Source: Neobacillus sp. DY30
Lineage (GTDB): Bacteria; Bacillota; Bacilli; Bacillales; Cytobacillaceae
Length of the DNA: 64,000 nt
Assembly (NCBI RefSeq): GCF_030123065.1
Contig: NZ_CP126093.1
Location: forward strand, 3,476,001-3,540,000
Direction of reading: 5' to 3'
Shown piece after piece: positions 25,927-35,136 of this stretch. The notes below the pieces were generated by a model. That model did no database searches and was not told the origin of the DNA. It saw nothing but the letters and a program-made list of their open reading frames with translations. Position numbers and translations under genes: made by a program. Position 1 is the first letter of the stretch, and the number at the start of each line of letters is the position of its first letter.

Positions 25927-26634
25927 TTATAATAATCTAATATTATTCGGTAAAGTAACGGAGGTTAGGATACTGGTCTCTTTCACTCTGTCGGCAGCAT
26001 ATGACGATCCACTCAATACATCATAATCTAGGTAACCAGGGTGACACATTACTTCGATAGTTTGATTGTCTACATCTCGCTTAGATATTTCATAAAAATA
26101 ATCGTCGGTAACACCCTCTCCATAAAAATCATGAAAAAAGCGGTCTGTAAATGAAGTCACCCCTTCAACATGATGTTCTGCTATTCGCCTTACAGGTAAA
26201 TTGTACTTTTTTGACAACCTCTGTATCACAGGTAAGAATTCAGGAATACTGTGGACATGATGATGACTGTCAAAATGAGTAGCCGTAAGTCCACAGTCTA
26301 AAAACCGGTCGATTTGTGCTGTCCATTCCCTTTCCAATTCTATTAACGATAGGTTATGATCTTTTAAAGTATCTTTTATTCTTTTAAACTTCCCCTGCTC
26401 ATCAACGAGGGAGGGAACGTCTGACATCAAAGGTTTGCCGCAAGTAAGAACAAGATGAATCCCAAGCTTTAGTGAAGGATGTTCTTTTGCCAGTTCTACT
26501 GCATGATTTACACCAGGCATATTCATCATCATGGTTGCCGAATTAACAATTCCATATTTATGAGCGTCTATAATTCCATAATTAATTCCTCTGGAATATC
26601 CAAAATCATCCGCATTCACAATCAGTTTAATCAA
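25927..26634 (-). CDS. chbG: Carbohydrate deacetylase, ChbG/YdjC family
   Basis: 235 residues. Metal-binding residues of the family are present: NADDFG (Asp10), GIHLVLT (His60) and FDSHHHVH (His124-126). In E. coli ChbG removes an acetyl group from diacetylchitobiose-6-phosphate so that the GH4 enzyme can act. It lies 16 bp after the GH4 gene, as last gene of a PTS operon in the same order as the chb operon. This supports N-acetylated beta-disaccharides as substrates in addition to, or instead of, cellobiose. Confidence 0.87.
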   Translation of the reverse strand: MIKLIVNADDFGYSRGINYGIIDAHKYGIVNSATMMMNMPGVNHAVELAKEHPSLKLGIHLVLTCGKPLMSDVPSLVDEQGKFKRIKDTLKDHNLSLIELEREWTAQIDRFLDCGLTATHFDSHHHVHSIPEFLPVIQRLSKKYNLPVRRIAEHHVEGVTSFTDRFFHDFYGEGVTDDYFYEISKRDVDNQTIEVMCHPGYLDYDVLSGSSYAADRVKETSILTSVTLPNNIRLL

Positions 26635-26650
26635 TGAATCCTCTCCTCCC

Positions 26651-27973
26651 TTATTCCTTCTTGAAGAATTGAGGTAAATAATCCTTATGAGCTTCTAACA
26701 TTTCGTCGACGATTAATTTTGCAATCGTATCAGAGGCAACTAGCGGATTTATTGTTAGAGCAAGTACCGCAAGATTATAGTCACCTGTTACAGCCGCCTC
26801 ACAAGCAACACGTTCGAAGGACTTAATTTGTTGAACAAGACCCCTGACTGGTACAGGAAGGTCACCCATGACAAGTGGTTTCGGACCCTCTTTTGTAATA
26901 ATACAGCTGACTTCGACGGCACTATCGGCAGGAATACTGGTAATCGAGCCATAATTGAGGGTGTTTACAGGTTGGATATCACATTTATCATTATATATGG
27001 ATGAAATTAATCTTACAGCAGCGTCACTATAATAAGCTCCGCCACGTTGTTCCAACTGAGGTGGTTTAATCGAAAGATTAGGATCTTTATAGAGCTCAAA
27101 GAGATCGTCCTCTAATTTTTTCACCACTTCGGCTCTGGTCCCAATAGTCTCGGCATTTTTTAGTTCTTTTTCTACCATATCACGTGTTTTGTAGTAATAA
27201 TTATGGTACGGACAAGGAAAAACACCTAATGCCCGAATAAATTCTGGTTCCCACCCTTGACCTTGAACATTCTTCACAAAACTCGAATTCTCTGGGTTTG
27301 TTAAGAGTTCTATAACCCGATTTTTTACACTTACACCGTCAACAAAAACGTCTAAACCGTAAACCATATGATTTAAACCAGCAAAATCAATACGCAAGCG
27401 AGAATGTTCTATGTTTAATAGATTAGCTATTCCCATTTCCATGCCAATCGGTACATTACATAAACCTACTACTTTACGATGATCACTGTACCGGAGTACG
27501 GCTTCCGTTACCATTCCAGCTGGATTGGTGAAATTGACCAGCCAGGCATCCGGGCAGAGCTCCTTCATGTCTTTGACAATATCCAAAATGACAGGAATCG
27601 TCCTTAGTGCTTTGAACAGCCCTCCTGGACCATTCGTTTCTTGCCCAAGGACACCGTATTTCAAAGGAATCCGTTCATCTTTTGCCCTTGCTTCCAGTAA
27701 GCCGACGCGGAATTGAGTAGTAACAAAATCAGCACCATTTAATGCTTTCCTCCTATCTAGCGTCAGGTGAACCTGTACTGGAAGTCCAGCTTTTTGAAAC
27801 ATTCGTTTTGCTAGATTTCCAACAATCTCGAGTTTTTCCTTTCCTTCCTCTACATCAACAAGCCAAAGCTCACGCACTGGAAGTTCATCGTACCTTTTGA
27901 TAAAACCTTCGACGAGCTCAGGTGTATAACTTGATCCACCACCAATGGTTGTAATTTTTATAGATTTATTCAC
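26651..27973 (-). CDS. 6-phospho-beta-glucosidase, GH4 family
   Basis: 440 residues, full length. NAD-binding start (ITTIGGGSSYTPELVEG, about 7-23), LLEARAKDERIPLKYGVLGQ, and the metal/catalytic area LCNVPIG ... GLNHMVYG. GH4 enzymes hydrolyse phosphorylated disaccharides delivered by PTS through an NAD- and Mn-dependent redox mechanism. It could be LicH/CelF or ChbF by function; the neighbouring ChbG favours the ChbF role. Starts 16 bp after the IIA gene. Confidence 0.93.
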   Translation of the reverse strand: MNKSIKITTIGGGSSYTPELVEGFIKRYDELPVRELWLVDVEEGKEKLEIVGNLAKRMFQKAGLPVQVHLTLDRRKALNGADFVTTQFRVGLLEARAKDERIPLKYGVLGQETNGPGGLFKALRTIPVILDIVKDMKELCPDAWLVNFTNPAGMVTEAVLRYSDHRKVVGLCNVPIGMEMGIANLLNIEHSRLRIDFAGLNHMVYGLDVFVDGVSVKNRVIELLTNPENSSFVKNVQGQGWEPEFIRALGVFPCPYHNYYYKTRDMVEKELKNAETIGTRAEVVKKLEDDLFELYKDPNLSIKPPQLEQRGGAYYSDAAVRLISSIYNDKCDIQPVNTLNYGSITSIPADSAVEVSCIITKEGPKPLVMGDLPVPVRGLVQQIKSFERVACEAAVTGDYNLAVLALTINPLVASDTIAKLIVDEMLEAHKDYLPQFFKKE

Positions 27974-27989
27974 AAATCGTACCCCCTTG

Positions 27990-28310
27990 TTAATCCTTGT
28001 TGATTTCTTGACGGATTTCTACCATTTCTCTTGCCATATCCTTTAAAGTAAGCGCAGTCATTAAATGGTCTTGTGCGTGAATAAGAATAATCGGTATCTC
28101 GAATGATTCTCCAGCTGCTTCAGCCTGAATCAATTGCGTTTGGAACCGATGGGCAGCATTTATTTCATTGTCCGCTTCTGATAGTTTTTCAAAAGCTTCT
28201 GTAAAATTTTTTTCTTTGGCTGCAAAGATTGCTTCCATGGCTAAACTCCTTGCATTTCCACTATGCAATATTAGTTGAAATGCAAGGTTATATAATTCTT
28301 CTTTATTCAT
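27990..28310 (-). CDS. PTS lactose/cellobiose/chitobiose-family IIA component
   Basis: 106 residues, all helical, with the phospho-accepting histidine in ILIHAQDHLMTA (His78). It accepts phosphate from HPr and passes it to IIB. Lies between IIC and the GH4 gene, with a small stem-loop in the IIC-IIA gap. Confidence 0.94.
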   Translation of the reverse strand: MNKEELYNLAFQLILHSGNARSLAMEAIFAAKEKNFTEAFEKLSEADNEINAAHRFQTQLIQAEAAGESFEIPIILIHAQDHLMTALTLKDMAREMVEIRQEINKD

Positions 28311-28336
28311 GGGTCCCCTCCTAAATTCAACGCCAA

Positions 28337-28358
28337 GAGCCTGCCTTCTGGCAAGCTC
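28337..28358 (-). promoter_or_regulatory. Stem-loop in the IIC-IIA intercistronic gap
   Basis: GAGCCTGCC pairs with GGCAAGCTC around TTCT, with one internal mismatch. There is no U-tract after it on the transcribed strand, so it is more likely a processing or partial-pausing element than a terminator. Confidence 0.5.
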
Positions 28359-28373
28359 CCATGTATTCTATTT

Positions 28374-29690
28374 TTATTTATTAACCCCTTGTTCGACTTT
28401 GTAATTTTGTTTATCCCACATTCTAAAGAATGGATAGTAGATGGCAAAGGAAACAACTAGGTTGATTAATTGCATTAAGGCACCTCTAATATTTCCCCCT
28501 GTCGCAAGGTAGCCGCCGATTATTGGAGGTGTGGTCCATGGAACTGCAACTCCAGCAGTTTTAGGTGCAAACCCAGTGCTCATACCAATATAGGTAGTTA
28601 TGGTAAGGGCGAGTGGTGCTAATATAAATGGAACGATAAGCAGTGGATTGGCGACAATAGGCGCCCCGAAAGTAATCGGTTCATTGATATTAAAAACTCC
28701 TGGGCCAATTGCTAATCTTCCTAACGTCTTAGAGTGCTGACTCCTTGCCATAAACAGCATCATTAAGGCAAATGTAAATGTAGCACCCGAACCACCCATA
28801 TAAATGAAAATATCAAAAAATTGTTGTGTAACAACATTAGGCAGTTCATCCCCAGCTGTCAACGCAATCCTATTAGCGTCTGTTGCTGCCAGCCAAATTG
28901 GGCCCATTACCCCGCCAACAATACTTGCACCGTGTAACCCGGTTGACCATAATAATTGGACAAAGAATACAGCAATTAAGGCCCCAATTAATGATCCTCC
29001 AAGTGCACCTAATGGTTCCTGTAGTAACTGACCAACCACATTGTGTAAGGTTTCAAAGGAAGTGTTCTCTATCATTAATCGAATCAACCAAACCACTAAA
29101 ATAACAATGAATGCTGGAAATAGTGCAACAAAAGATTTACTTACACTTGGCGGAACTCCGTCAGGCATTTTAATAACGAAATTCTTTTGGATAATAAAAC
29201 GATAAAGTTCAGTTGAAAACATCGCAAGGATCATTGCAACAAACAACCCTTTGCTTCCCAGTAATGCAATAGGGAGTACCCCGCCAACTTGAAGTGCTTC
29301 ACTGGCCCCCTCTGGTGTGAACATTGTAAAGTACGGTGTGGCAAGAATAAATGCCGCAACAGAAATAGCTCCTGCATTCAAAGCATCAACTTTGTAATGC
29401 TCCGCCAAACGATAAGCAATACCAAACCCCGCTATCAGCGCCATAATATCAAAGGTCGCGGTCACAGGATATAGCAATTTAGTTAGCCAAGCGTCACCAA
29501 ATAAACCAGCCATAAATTCTGGATACCCTTTAAACGGTAAGAAGCCAATAATCAGGAAAATAGAGCCAATAATGATAAGCGGCATCGTTAAGATAATTCC
29601 ATCACGTAGTGCTTGTAAGTGTTTTTGACCAGCAACCTTACCTGCGATCGGCATAAACTTTTCTTCAAGTATTTGAGTAAATTTGGCCAT
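28374..29690 (-). CDS. PTS cellobiose/chitobiose-family IIC permease
   Basis: 438 residues, about 8-10 membrane segments. Typical Lac-family IIC motifs: LRDGIILTMPLIIIGSIFLI near the start, and IGPGVFNINEPITFGAPIVA with the conserved Asn-Glu-Pro near the sugar site. Forms the membrane channel with IIB (22 bp upstream) and IIA (downstream). Confidence 0.94.
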   Translation of the reverse strand: MAKFTQILEEKFMPIAGKVAGQKHLQALRDGIILTMPLIIIGSIFLIIGFLPFKGYPEFMAGLFGDAWLTKLLYPVTATFDIMALIAGFGIAYRLAEHYKVDALNAGAISVAAFILATPYFTMFTPEGASEALQVGGVLPIALLGSKGLFVAMILAMFSTELYRFIIQKNFVIKMPDGVPPSVSKSFVALFPAFIVILVVWLIRLMIENTSFETLHNVVGQLLQEPLGALGGSLIGALIAVFFVQLLWSTGLHGASIVGGVMGPIWLAATDANRIALTAGDELPNVVTQQFFDIFIYMGGSGATFTFALMMLFMARSQHSKTLGRLAIGPGVFNINEPITFGAPIVANPLLIVPFILAPLALTITTYIGMSTGFAPKTAGVAVPWTTPPIIGGYLATGGNIRGALMQLINLVVSFAIYYPFFRMWDKQNYKVEQGVNK

Positions 29691-29712
29691 ATCTATTCAC
29701 CCCTATGTGAAA

Positions 29713-30018
29713 TTATGAACCTATTAAGTTTCTCGCAAACTTTAATACCTCCGCACCATTACACATTCCATAATGTACAGGGTTAATCGCGTCAACAGGA
29801 ATTCCTTTTTCAAGTCCCTTTTTCTTTAATTGAGGCAGCAAATATCTTACCTGTGGACCTACGAGCAAAACATCTGCTTCGTCCAGATGATTATTGACCT
29901 CATTAGCACTCACTGCCCATATTCTCGCTTCAATTCCTTCTGCTTTTGCAGCAGTCTCCATCTTGGCCACCAAAAGACTGGTGGACATCCCTGCTGCACA
30001 GCATAACAAGATATTCAA
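29713..30018 (-). CDS. PTS cellobiose/chitobiose-family IIB component
   Basis: 101 residues starting [20 protein letters not shown]; the phosphorylated cysteine is most likely Cys7, just before AAGMSTS. First gene of the operon IIB-IIC-IIA-GH4-ChbG. A perfect cre site lies about 22 bp upstream of the start. No LicR/ChbR/LicT-type regulator gene is next to it. Confidence 0.94.
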   Translation of the reverse strand: MNILLCCAAGMSTSLLVAKMETAAKAEGIEARIWAVSANEVNNHLDEADVLLVGPQVRYLLPQLKKKGLEKGIPVDAINPVHYGMCNGAEVLKFARNLIGS

Positions 30019-30039
30019 TAACAGCCCTCCTCCTCAAAA

Positions 30040-30055
30040 ATGTAATCGCTTACAT
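30040..30055 (-). promoter_or_regulatory. cre (CcpA-binding) site in front of the PTS operon
   Basis: The minus-strand sequence ATGTAAGCGATTACAT matches WTGNAARCGNWWWCA at every position. It lies just upstream of the GGAGGAGGG ribosome binding site of the IIB gene, where bound CcpA would block transcription. Glucose repression is inferred. Confidence 0.82.
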
Positions 30056-30194
30056 TTAAATGGAATTTTTTAAAGCTTTTCTGAGCCTTTAGCCCAAACC
30101 TTAAAAAAATTAATCCCCCCTGCCTAAAAATATCTTAACCGTACTAAACTATATTCTTGTTTTTTAATTTTAGGACAAATCTAAAATTACCCCA

Positions 30195-30230
30195 AATAAA
30201 AAAGGGAAATCGTCATTAGTACGATTTCCC
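30195..30230 (-). terminator. Terminator of the truncated MFS gene
   Basis: GGGAAATCGT (30204-30213) pairs with ACGATTTCCC (30221-30230); the minus-strand tail is TTTTTTATTT. Confidence 0.85.
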
Positions 30231-30241
30231 ATTTATTGTGA

Positions 30242-31249
30242 TTAAGTCTTAGCTAATTTATTTACGACCTGCTTACGAGAAGAGGTCTCATCCTGTTGAT
30301 CATCTGCAGGTTTCGCTCGTTTAATAAAACACGCTAAAACCAGGGCCGCTCCAATTATGATGGCTGATACAAAAAAGGTATAGTTAATGCCTTCTAACAT
30401 TGCTTCCAATGCAATTTGCTGCTGCATTTCCGCAAGGACTGCTTCTGTTGGCTGCCCGGACATTTTTTCCATGGCGTCTGCTGCAAGTTCTTTTCCATAT
30501 GATTCTGAACGATTAGACATCACTGTAATTAATAAACCTGTACCGATAGCCGCAGATACCTGCTGCATAGTATTATTCATTGCGGTACCATGAGGATAAA
30601 AACGCGGCGGTAATTGATTCAATCCGTTAGTCGACACAGGCATAAACACCATTGACATTCCAAACATACGAACGGCATGTAATATAACCATATACAGATA
30701 GGTTGTTTCAAATGATAACTTGCTGAATAGATAAGTCGTAACTGTTGTGATGAACAAGCCTGTAATCGCTAGTATACGCCCGCCAATTTTGTCGAATAAA
30801 CGTCCAGTAACAGGTGACATGAGAGCATTCACAAGGGCTCCCGGCAACAGCATTAGACCTGCGTCCATTGGAGAAATTCCTCGTATGGTTTGAACATAAA
30901 TAGGCAGAAGTAAAAAACCTGAAAACATCGCAATATTGACAATCATCGAAATCGCTGATGATAAAGCAAACATATTATATTTAAAAACCCTGAAATTCAG
31001 CATTGGCCGCTTTTGCCTTAATTGGCGCAGGATAAACCAAACCAATGAAATAACCCCGACGATGATAGACAAATAAACATGCGGGCTGTCCCAGCCCCTA
31101 TTACCAGCAGAGCTGAAACCATATAAAAGCCCTCCAAATCCAATGCTCGATAACAATAGCGAAAAGAAATCAAGGGTAATATCCACTTTCTCCTTCTTAT
31201 CCCTAAGCTTCCAAAAACCTATGATTAGAATAACTGCCGCGATCCCCCT
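30242..31249 (-). pseudogene. 5'-truncated DHA2 family efflux transporter
   Basis: The open frame begins with an internal GTG near 31186, and the recognisable protein extends up to about 31245 (GIAAVILIIGFWKLRDKKEK), where in-frame TAG and TAA stops appear at once. Against the intact pump at 12033-13565 it aligns from about residue 177 to the C-terminus, with high similarity throughout (for example MDAGLM, NGLNQLPxRFYPHGTAMNN). So the first five or so membrane segments are missing. The rest has stayed open and keeps its terminator, which suggests a recent truncation. It cannot be a working 14-TM pump. Confidence 0.85.
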
Positions 31250-31418
31250 GTTGACGTATTCTTACTATTCTTATTAAATTCACACGAAACCATCATACCC
31301 TAATGGTTCCCAATTTCAATAACAAAACTCCCATTATTTTACAAGATTTTGCGACTTCTGTTGCTTAACAGAAGAGTGATGAGAAAAGAATCGGTCAATG
31401 TATTATCAGAGGTATAAT

Positions 31419-31458
31419 AAAAAACCTCAGTGTCTCCTTATCATCGGAGGCCCTGAGG
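31419..31458 (-). terminator. Terminator of the TAXI-TRAP operon
   Basis: CCTCAG..CTCC (31425-31437) pairs with GGAG..CTGAGG (31446-31458); the minus-strand tail is TTTTTTATTAT. Confidence 0.85.
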
Positions 31459-31464
31459 CTTTCG

Positions 31465-33420
31465 TTAATCCTTTTGCACTTTAGTAATGCCATCTCTCTT
31501 ATAAAAAATTTGCAAGGCAAACAATATGAAAAATAATAGTAACCCGATAATATCACTTAAGTTTTCAGGATAGATTAAGCATAATCCTGCAGCAATCGCG
31601 GTAATTCGCTCCATCCAATACATCTTTCTCTGCCAAAATCCAATTACTCCAGCACCGATTGAAATCATTCCAATAACAGCTGTAAAAACTACCCATAGTA
31701 AATAGGTCCAGGTTGTATTAATCATGAGTAATTCAGGTGATAAAACAAACATGTAAGGAATAATAAAAGCAGATATAGCCAGCCTTGAGGAATTCACACC
31801 TGTTTTAAATGGTTCCCCCCCTGAAATAGCGGAAGCAGCAAAAGCAGCCAAAGCAACTGGAGGTGTAATATCCGCAATAATACCAAAATAAAATACAAAC
31901 AAATGTGCTGGCAAATCAGGTACGCCTAATAAAATAATCGCCGGAGCTGCAATGGTTGATGTAATAACATAGTTGGCCGTCGTCGGCGATCCCATTCCAA
32001 GGATCAATGCAGCAATCATTGTTAAAAATAACGTTGGCAATAATGCTCCACCAGCCAGGTCAATTAGACCGTTCGCCATCTTTAATCCTAAGCCAGTTTT
32101 CGTTACTACACCTACTATTATACCTGCAGCGGCTGTAGCAGCGGCAACTCCAAGTGCTGAACGGGCACCATCAACTAGGGCTTCCACCATTCCCTTGAAA
32201 CCAATCCTAGTCTCTTTTCGAATAGCACTAACGGCAACTGTTATAACAATTGACCAAAGAGCAGCCCTAATGACACTCATCCCCGACATCAACAAGAATA
32301 TTACCGAAATAATGGGAAGTAATAAATAAAGCTTTTTGAGAACTTCCTTCCGATTAGGCATCTCTTCTTTTGTTAAACCGCGAAGTCCCATTCGCTTTGC
32401 TTCAAAATGGGTCATTATCCAAATTCCAATGAAATATAAAACTGCTGGAATGGCTGCCGCTTTTGCTATTTCCCAATAGGAGATTCCTCCGATAAATTCA
32501 ACCATTAGGAAGGCAGCTGCCCCCATAATTGGCGGCATTAATTGACCTCCTGTTGAGGCTGAAGCTTCAACTGCACCGGCAAATTCCTTTTTATATCCTA
32601 GTTTTTTCATCATTGGGATCGTAAAGGATCCTGAGGTTACAACATTAGCAACTGAACTCCCGCTAATTGTTCCTTGTAATGCACTGGAGAAAATTGCAAC
32701 TTTAGCAGGACCGCCAGTATTTCTGCCTGCTATTGCAATCGCAAGGTCATTAAAATATTGACCCACTCCTGTTTTTACCAAAAACGCACCAAATAATAAG
32801 AAGAGGAATATAAACGTGGAAGACACTCCTAATGGTGTACCAAGAATCCCTTCTGTTGTAAAAAACATCGTTTGAACAAGACGATCGAGTTGAAGTCCTC
32901 GATGTGCAATAAAGCCTGGCATGTATGGTCCATAAAGCGCATAAATCATAAAAATAATTGCGATTATGGTAATAGGAAGTCCAACAGCACGACGGGTGGC
33001 TTCCAGGACTAGTAGGATAGCAGCTAGACCGACATAAAAATCAAGGGTTGTTACATTACCTGCTCTTAATACTAAGTCATCAATGAATAACGGCCAATAG
33101 GCACCAATAATAACTGCAAGGAGAGCAAGTATTCCATCATACCAGGCAACTTTATGTTCCTTGCCCCGATTTTTCTTACGTGCTGGAAAAAGTAAAAAGA
33201 TTAATGCCAATGCAAAACCTAAATGGACGGAACGTTGAAGCTGTGCTGTTAACATTCCAAATATACCTGTATAGAGATGAAACAATGAAAATGACAATAA
33301 CCCAATAAATACGATCCAGCCAGATACCCCGATTAGCTTTCTCGTTCCTGCCTCTGGGTCATACTTTTCCAAAAGCTCCTGCTGCTTTTCATTAGAAAGT
33401 GTATCTTCATAGTGATTCAA
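31465..33420 (-). CDS. TRAP transporter fused 4TM/12TM permease (TAXI type)
   Basis: 651 residues, about 16-18 membrane segments, the fused small plus large permease typical of TAXI-TRAP systems. Large-subunit motifs such as SALQGTISGSSVANVVTSGSF and GMGSPTTANYV are visible. The TTG start at 33420 overlaps the end of the DUF1850 gene by 14 bp and has AAAGGAGTG upstream. It imports organic acids or amino acids with Na+; ligand unknown. Confidence 0.93.
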   Translation of the reverse strand: MNHYEDTLSNEKQQELLEKYDPEAGTRKLIGVSGWIVFIGLLSFSLFHLYTGIFGMLTAQLQRSVHLGFALALIFLLFPARKKNRGKEHKVAWYDGILALLAVIIGAYWPLFIDDLVLRAGNVTTLDFYVGLAAILLVLEATRRAVGLPITIIAIIFMIYALYGPYMPGFIAHRGLQLDRLVQTMFFTTEGILGTPLGVSSTFIFLFLLFGAFLVKTGVGQYFNDLAIAIAGRNTGGPAKVAIFSSALQGTISGSSVANVVTSGSFTIPMMKKLGYKKEFAGAVEASASTGGQLMPPIMGAAAFLMVEFIGGISYWEIAKAAAIPAVLYFIGIWIMTHFEAKRMGLRGLTKEEMPNRKEVLKKLYLLLPIISVIFLLMSGMSVIRAALWSIVITVAVSAIRKETRIGFKGMVEALVDGARSALGVAAATAAAGIIVGVVTKTGLGLKMANGLIDLAGGALLPTLFLTMIAALILGMGSPTTANYVITSTIAAPAIILLGVPDLPAHLFVFYFGIIADITPPVALAAFAASAISGGEPFKTGVNSSRLAISAFIIPYMFVLSPELLMINTTWTYLLWVVFTAVIGMISIGAGVIGFWQRKMYWMERITAIAAGLCLIYPENLSDIIGLLLFFILFALQIFYKRDGITKVQKD

Positions 33421-33922
33421 GAATGTTCACTCCTTTCCAAAGTTCAAAGTAGTTCAATTTTCGGATTTCCACTTTTACGGAGGTCCCAGGTTTAATTGAA
33501 CGAGATAATAGATATTCTTTATTTTTAAAAATTACGGTATGATTCGCACGCACCTGTCCGATTCGCAAATAAAAAAAAGGAAAAACACGGTCCATATTTT
33601 TAATGTAATAAGATCCATTTATCTCCTCAAACGTTTCTCCCTCTTCAGCATTGGAGGGCATTCCAATTGAAAAGTCCTCATACATAAGCTCATATTGCTG
33701 AATCTTCTGTGTGGGAGTAATTTTGTAACTCTCTACAACATCTGATAAATGAATCGAATGTGTATATTTAATTTTAAAATGGGATTCACCATATAGTGGG
33801 ATGTAAAAGTCCTTTTTATTGCTCGGCTGGAATACAATGGCTTGCTGTTGTGGGATCAGTGCAAGGAAAAAAATGATCGTAATGTAGATTGATAGATAAA
33901 AGATTATTTTATGCTTGCTCAT
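33407..33922 (-). CDS. DUF1850 protein of a TAXI-TRAP system
   Basis: 171 residues: one N-terminal membrane anchor (FYLSIYITIIFFLALIPQQQ) and an extracytoplasmic beta-rich domain containing FKIKYTHSIHLSDVVESYKI, the DUF1850 hallmark (H-S-x-x-x-x-V-x-E). DUF1850 genes regularly sit between TAXI binding protein and permease; role unknown, perhaps docking or assembly. Confidence 0.87.
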   Translation of the reverse strand: MSKHKIIFYLSIYITIIFFLALIPQQQAIVFQPSNKKDFYIPLYGESHFKIKYTHSIHLSDVVESYKITPTQKIQQYELMYEDFSIGMPSNAEEGETFEEINGSYYIKNMDRVFPFFYLRIGQVRANHTVIFKNKEYLLSRSIKPGTSVKVEIRKLNYFELWKGVNILESL

Positions 33923-33949
33923 GTCTCCCTCCTAGCCAATAGAAAAGGA

Positions 33950-33972
33950 GGCCGGCTCGTTTTAAGCCGGCC
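33950..33972 (-). promoter_or_regulatory. GC-rich hairpin between the TAXI binding protein and DUF1850 genes
   Basis: GGCCGGCT (33950-33957) pairs perfectly with AGCCGGCC (33965-33972); on the minus strand it is followed by CTCCTTTTC. This looks like a leaky terminator or 3' stabiliser that would leave more mRNA for the binding protein than for the permease. Confidence 0.7.
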
Positions 33973-33997
33973 AGTAACTAAAATTCAAGTAAAACCT

Positions 33998-34990
33998 TTA
34001 CTGAGCTTTAACGCCCTTTTCATCAAAATACTTTTGTGCACCCGGGTGTACATCAATCCCCACACCAGTTAAGGCGTTTTCCACCTTGATTAATTTACCT
34101 TTTGCATGTGTAACTTTATCTAAATTTTCAAAGATTGCTTTTGTGATGTCATAAACAACATCTTCTGAAAGATCACTTTTAGCTACCAGCATTGCCTGCA
34201 CAGCTACAGTTGTTACTGCAGTTTCCAATCCATAGGTTCCAGATGGAATCTCATTTTTCACATAAAACGGATACTTTTTAATCAAATCGTCAATTTTGCC
34301 CTGTTCTATCGGTACAATGACAACGTCCTCAGTAGCTCCAAGTCCTTCAACCGCACCAGTAGGTGTTCCAGCAGTTACAAAAGCAGCGTCAATTGTCCCA
34401 TCTTGAATCCCTTGTGTAGACTCATCAAATGATAAATCTTGTTTTTGAATGTCAGCAAAAGTCATACCGTGTACTTCAAGAATTTGTTCAGCATTTGCAG
34501 CTGTTCCCGATCCAGGTGCACCCACCGATACTTTTTTACCTTTCAGGTCTTGAACCGAAGTAATACCTGAATCTTTAGTGGTTACAATTTGAATTGTTTC
34601 AGGGTACAGGGTCGCAATCGCCTTTACATTATCTACTTTATTGGTTTCAAACATTAATTTTCCATTAACGGCATAGGAAGCAATATCCGTTTGGGAAAAA
34701 GCTATTTCAGCATCGCCATTCTTTAGGGTCGTCATGTTTTCAGCGGAAGCACCACTTGTTTCAGCATTCGTTTCAATCCCTGTTGCATCTTTAATAATTT
34801 CAGCAAACGAGCCACCTAATGGGTAATAAGTTCCACCTGTACCACCTGTTAAAATACTAATAAATTTTGGTTTGACTTCCTTATCATTTCCCGTTTTTTC
34901 CCCACTCTCTTCTTTGTTTCCACAAGCAGCTAGAATCATAGAGAGTGTTAAGAAAATCACCATCGATAGAAAAAACCTTTCCTTTTTCAT
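33998..34990 (-). CDS. TAXI family TRAP transporter solute-binding lipoprotein
   Basis: 330 residues with lipobox LSMILAAC (Cys23) and the TAXI signature TGGTGGTYYPLGG (about 48-60). Captures the ligand outside the membrane and delivers it to the fused permease. First gene of the three-gene unit; preceded by GGGGGAAATACTC. Ligand not deducible (known TAXI ligands include glutamate and other carboxylates). Confidence 0.94.
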   Translation of the reverse strand: MKKERFFLSMVIFLTLSMILAACGNKEESGEKTGNDKEVKPKFISILTGGTGGTYYPLGGSFAEIIKDATGIETNAETSGASAENMTTLKNGDAEIAFSQTDIASYAVNGKLMFETNKVDNVKAIATLYPETIQIVTTKDSGITSVQDLKGKKVSVGAPGSGTAANAEQILEVHGMTFADIQKQDLSFDESTQGIQDGTIDAAFVTAGTPTGAVEGLGATEDVVIVPIEQGKIDDLIKKYPFYVKNEIPSGTYGLETAVTTVAVQAMLVAKSDLSEDVVYDITKAIFENLDKVTHAKGKLIKVENALTGVGIDVHPGAQKYFDEKGVKAQ

Positions 34991-35136
34991 GAGTATTTCC
35001 CCCTTTTTTATAATTATGGTAATTAATACATATTATTGATTATTAATAAACTTGTCATTTTTGTCAAGAAGAGTACTAAGATCAAGAAATTCAACAATAG
35101 AAAAAACCCTCTCATTTAGAAAGGGCTGATTACCAA

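Noticed and set aside
31250..31464. Insertion-sequence remnant at the break of the truncated MFS gene
   Set aside because: No transposase fragment, terminal inverted repeats or target duplication could be recognised.
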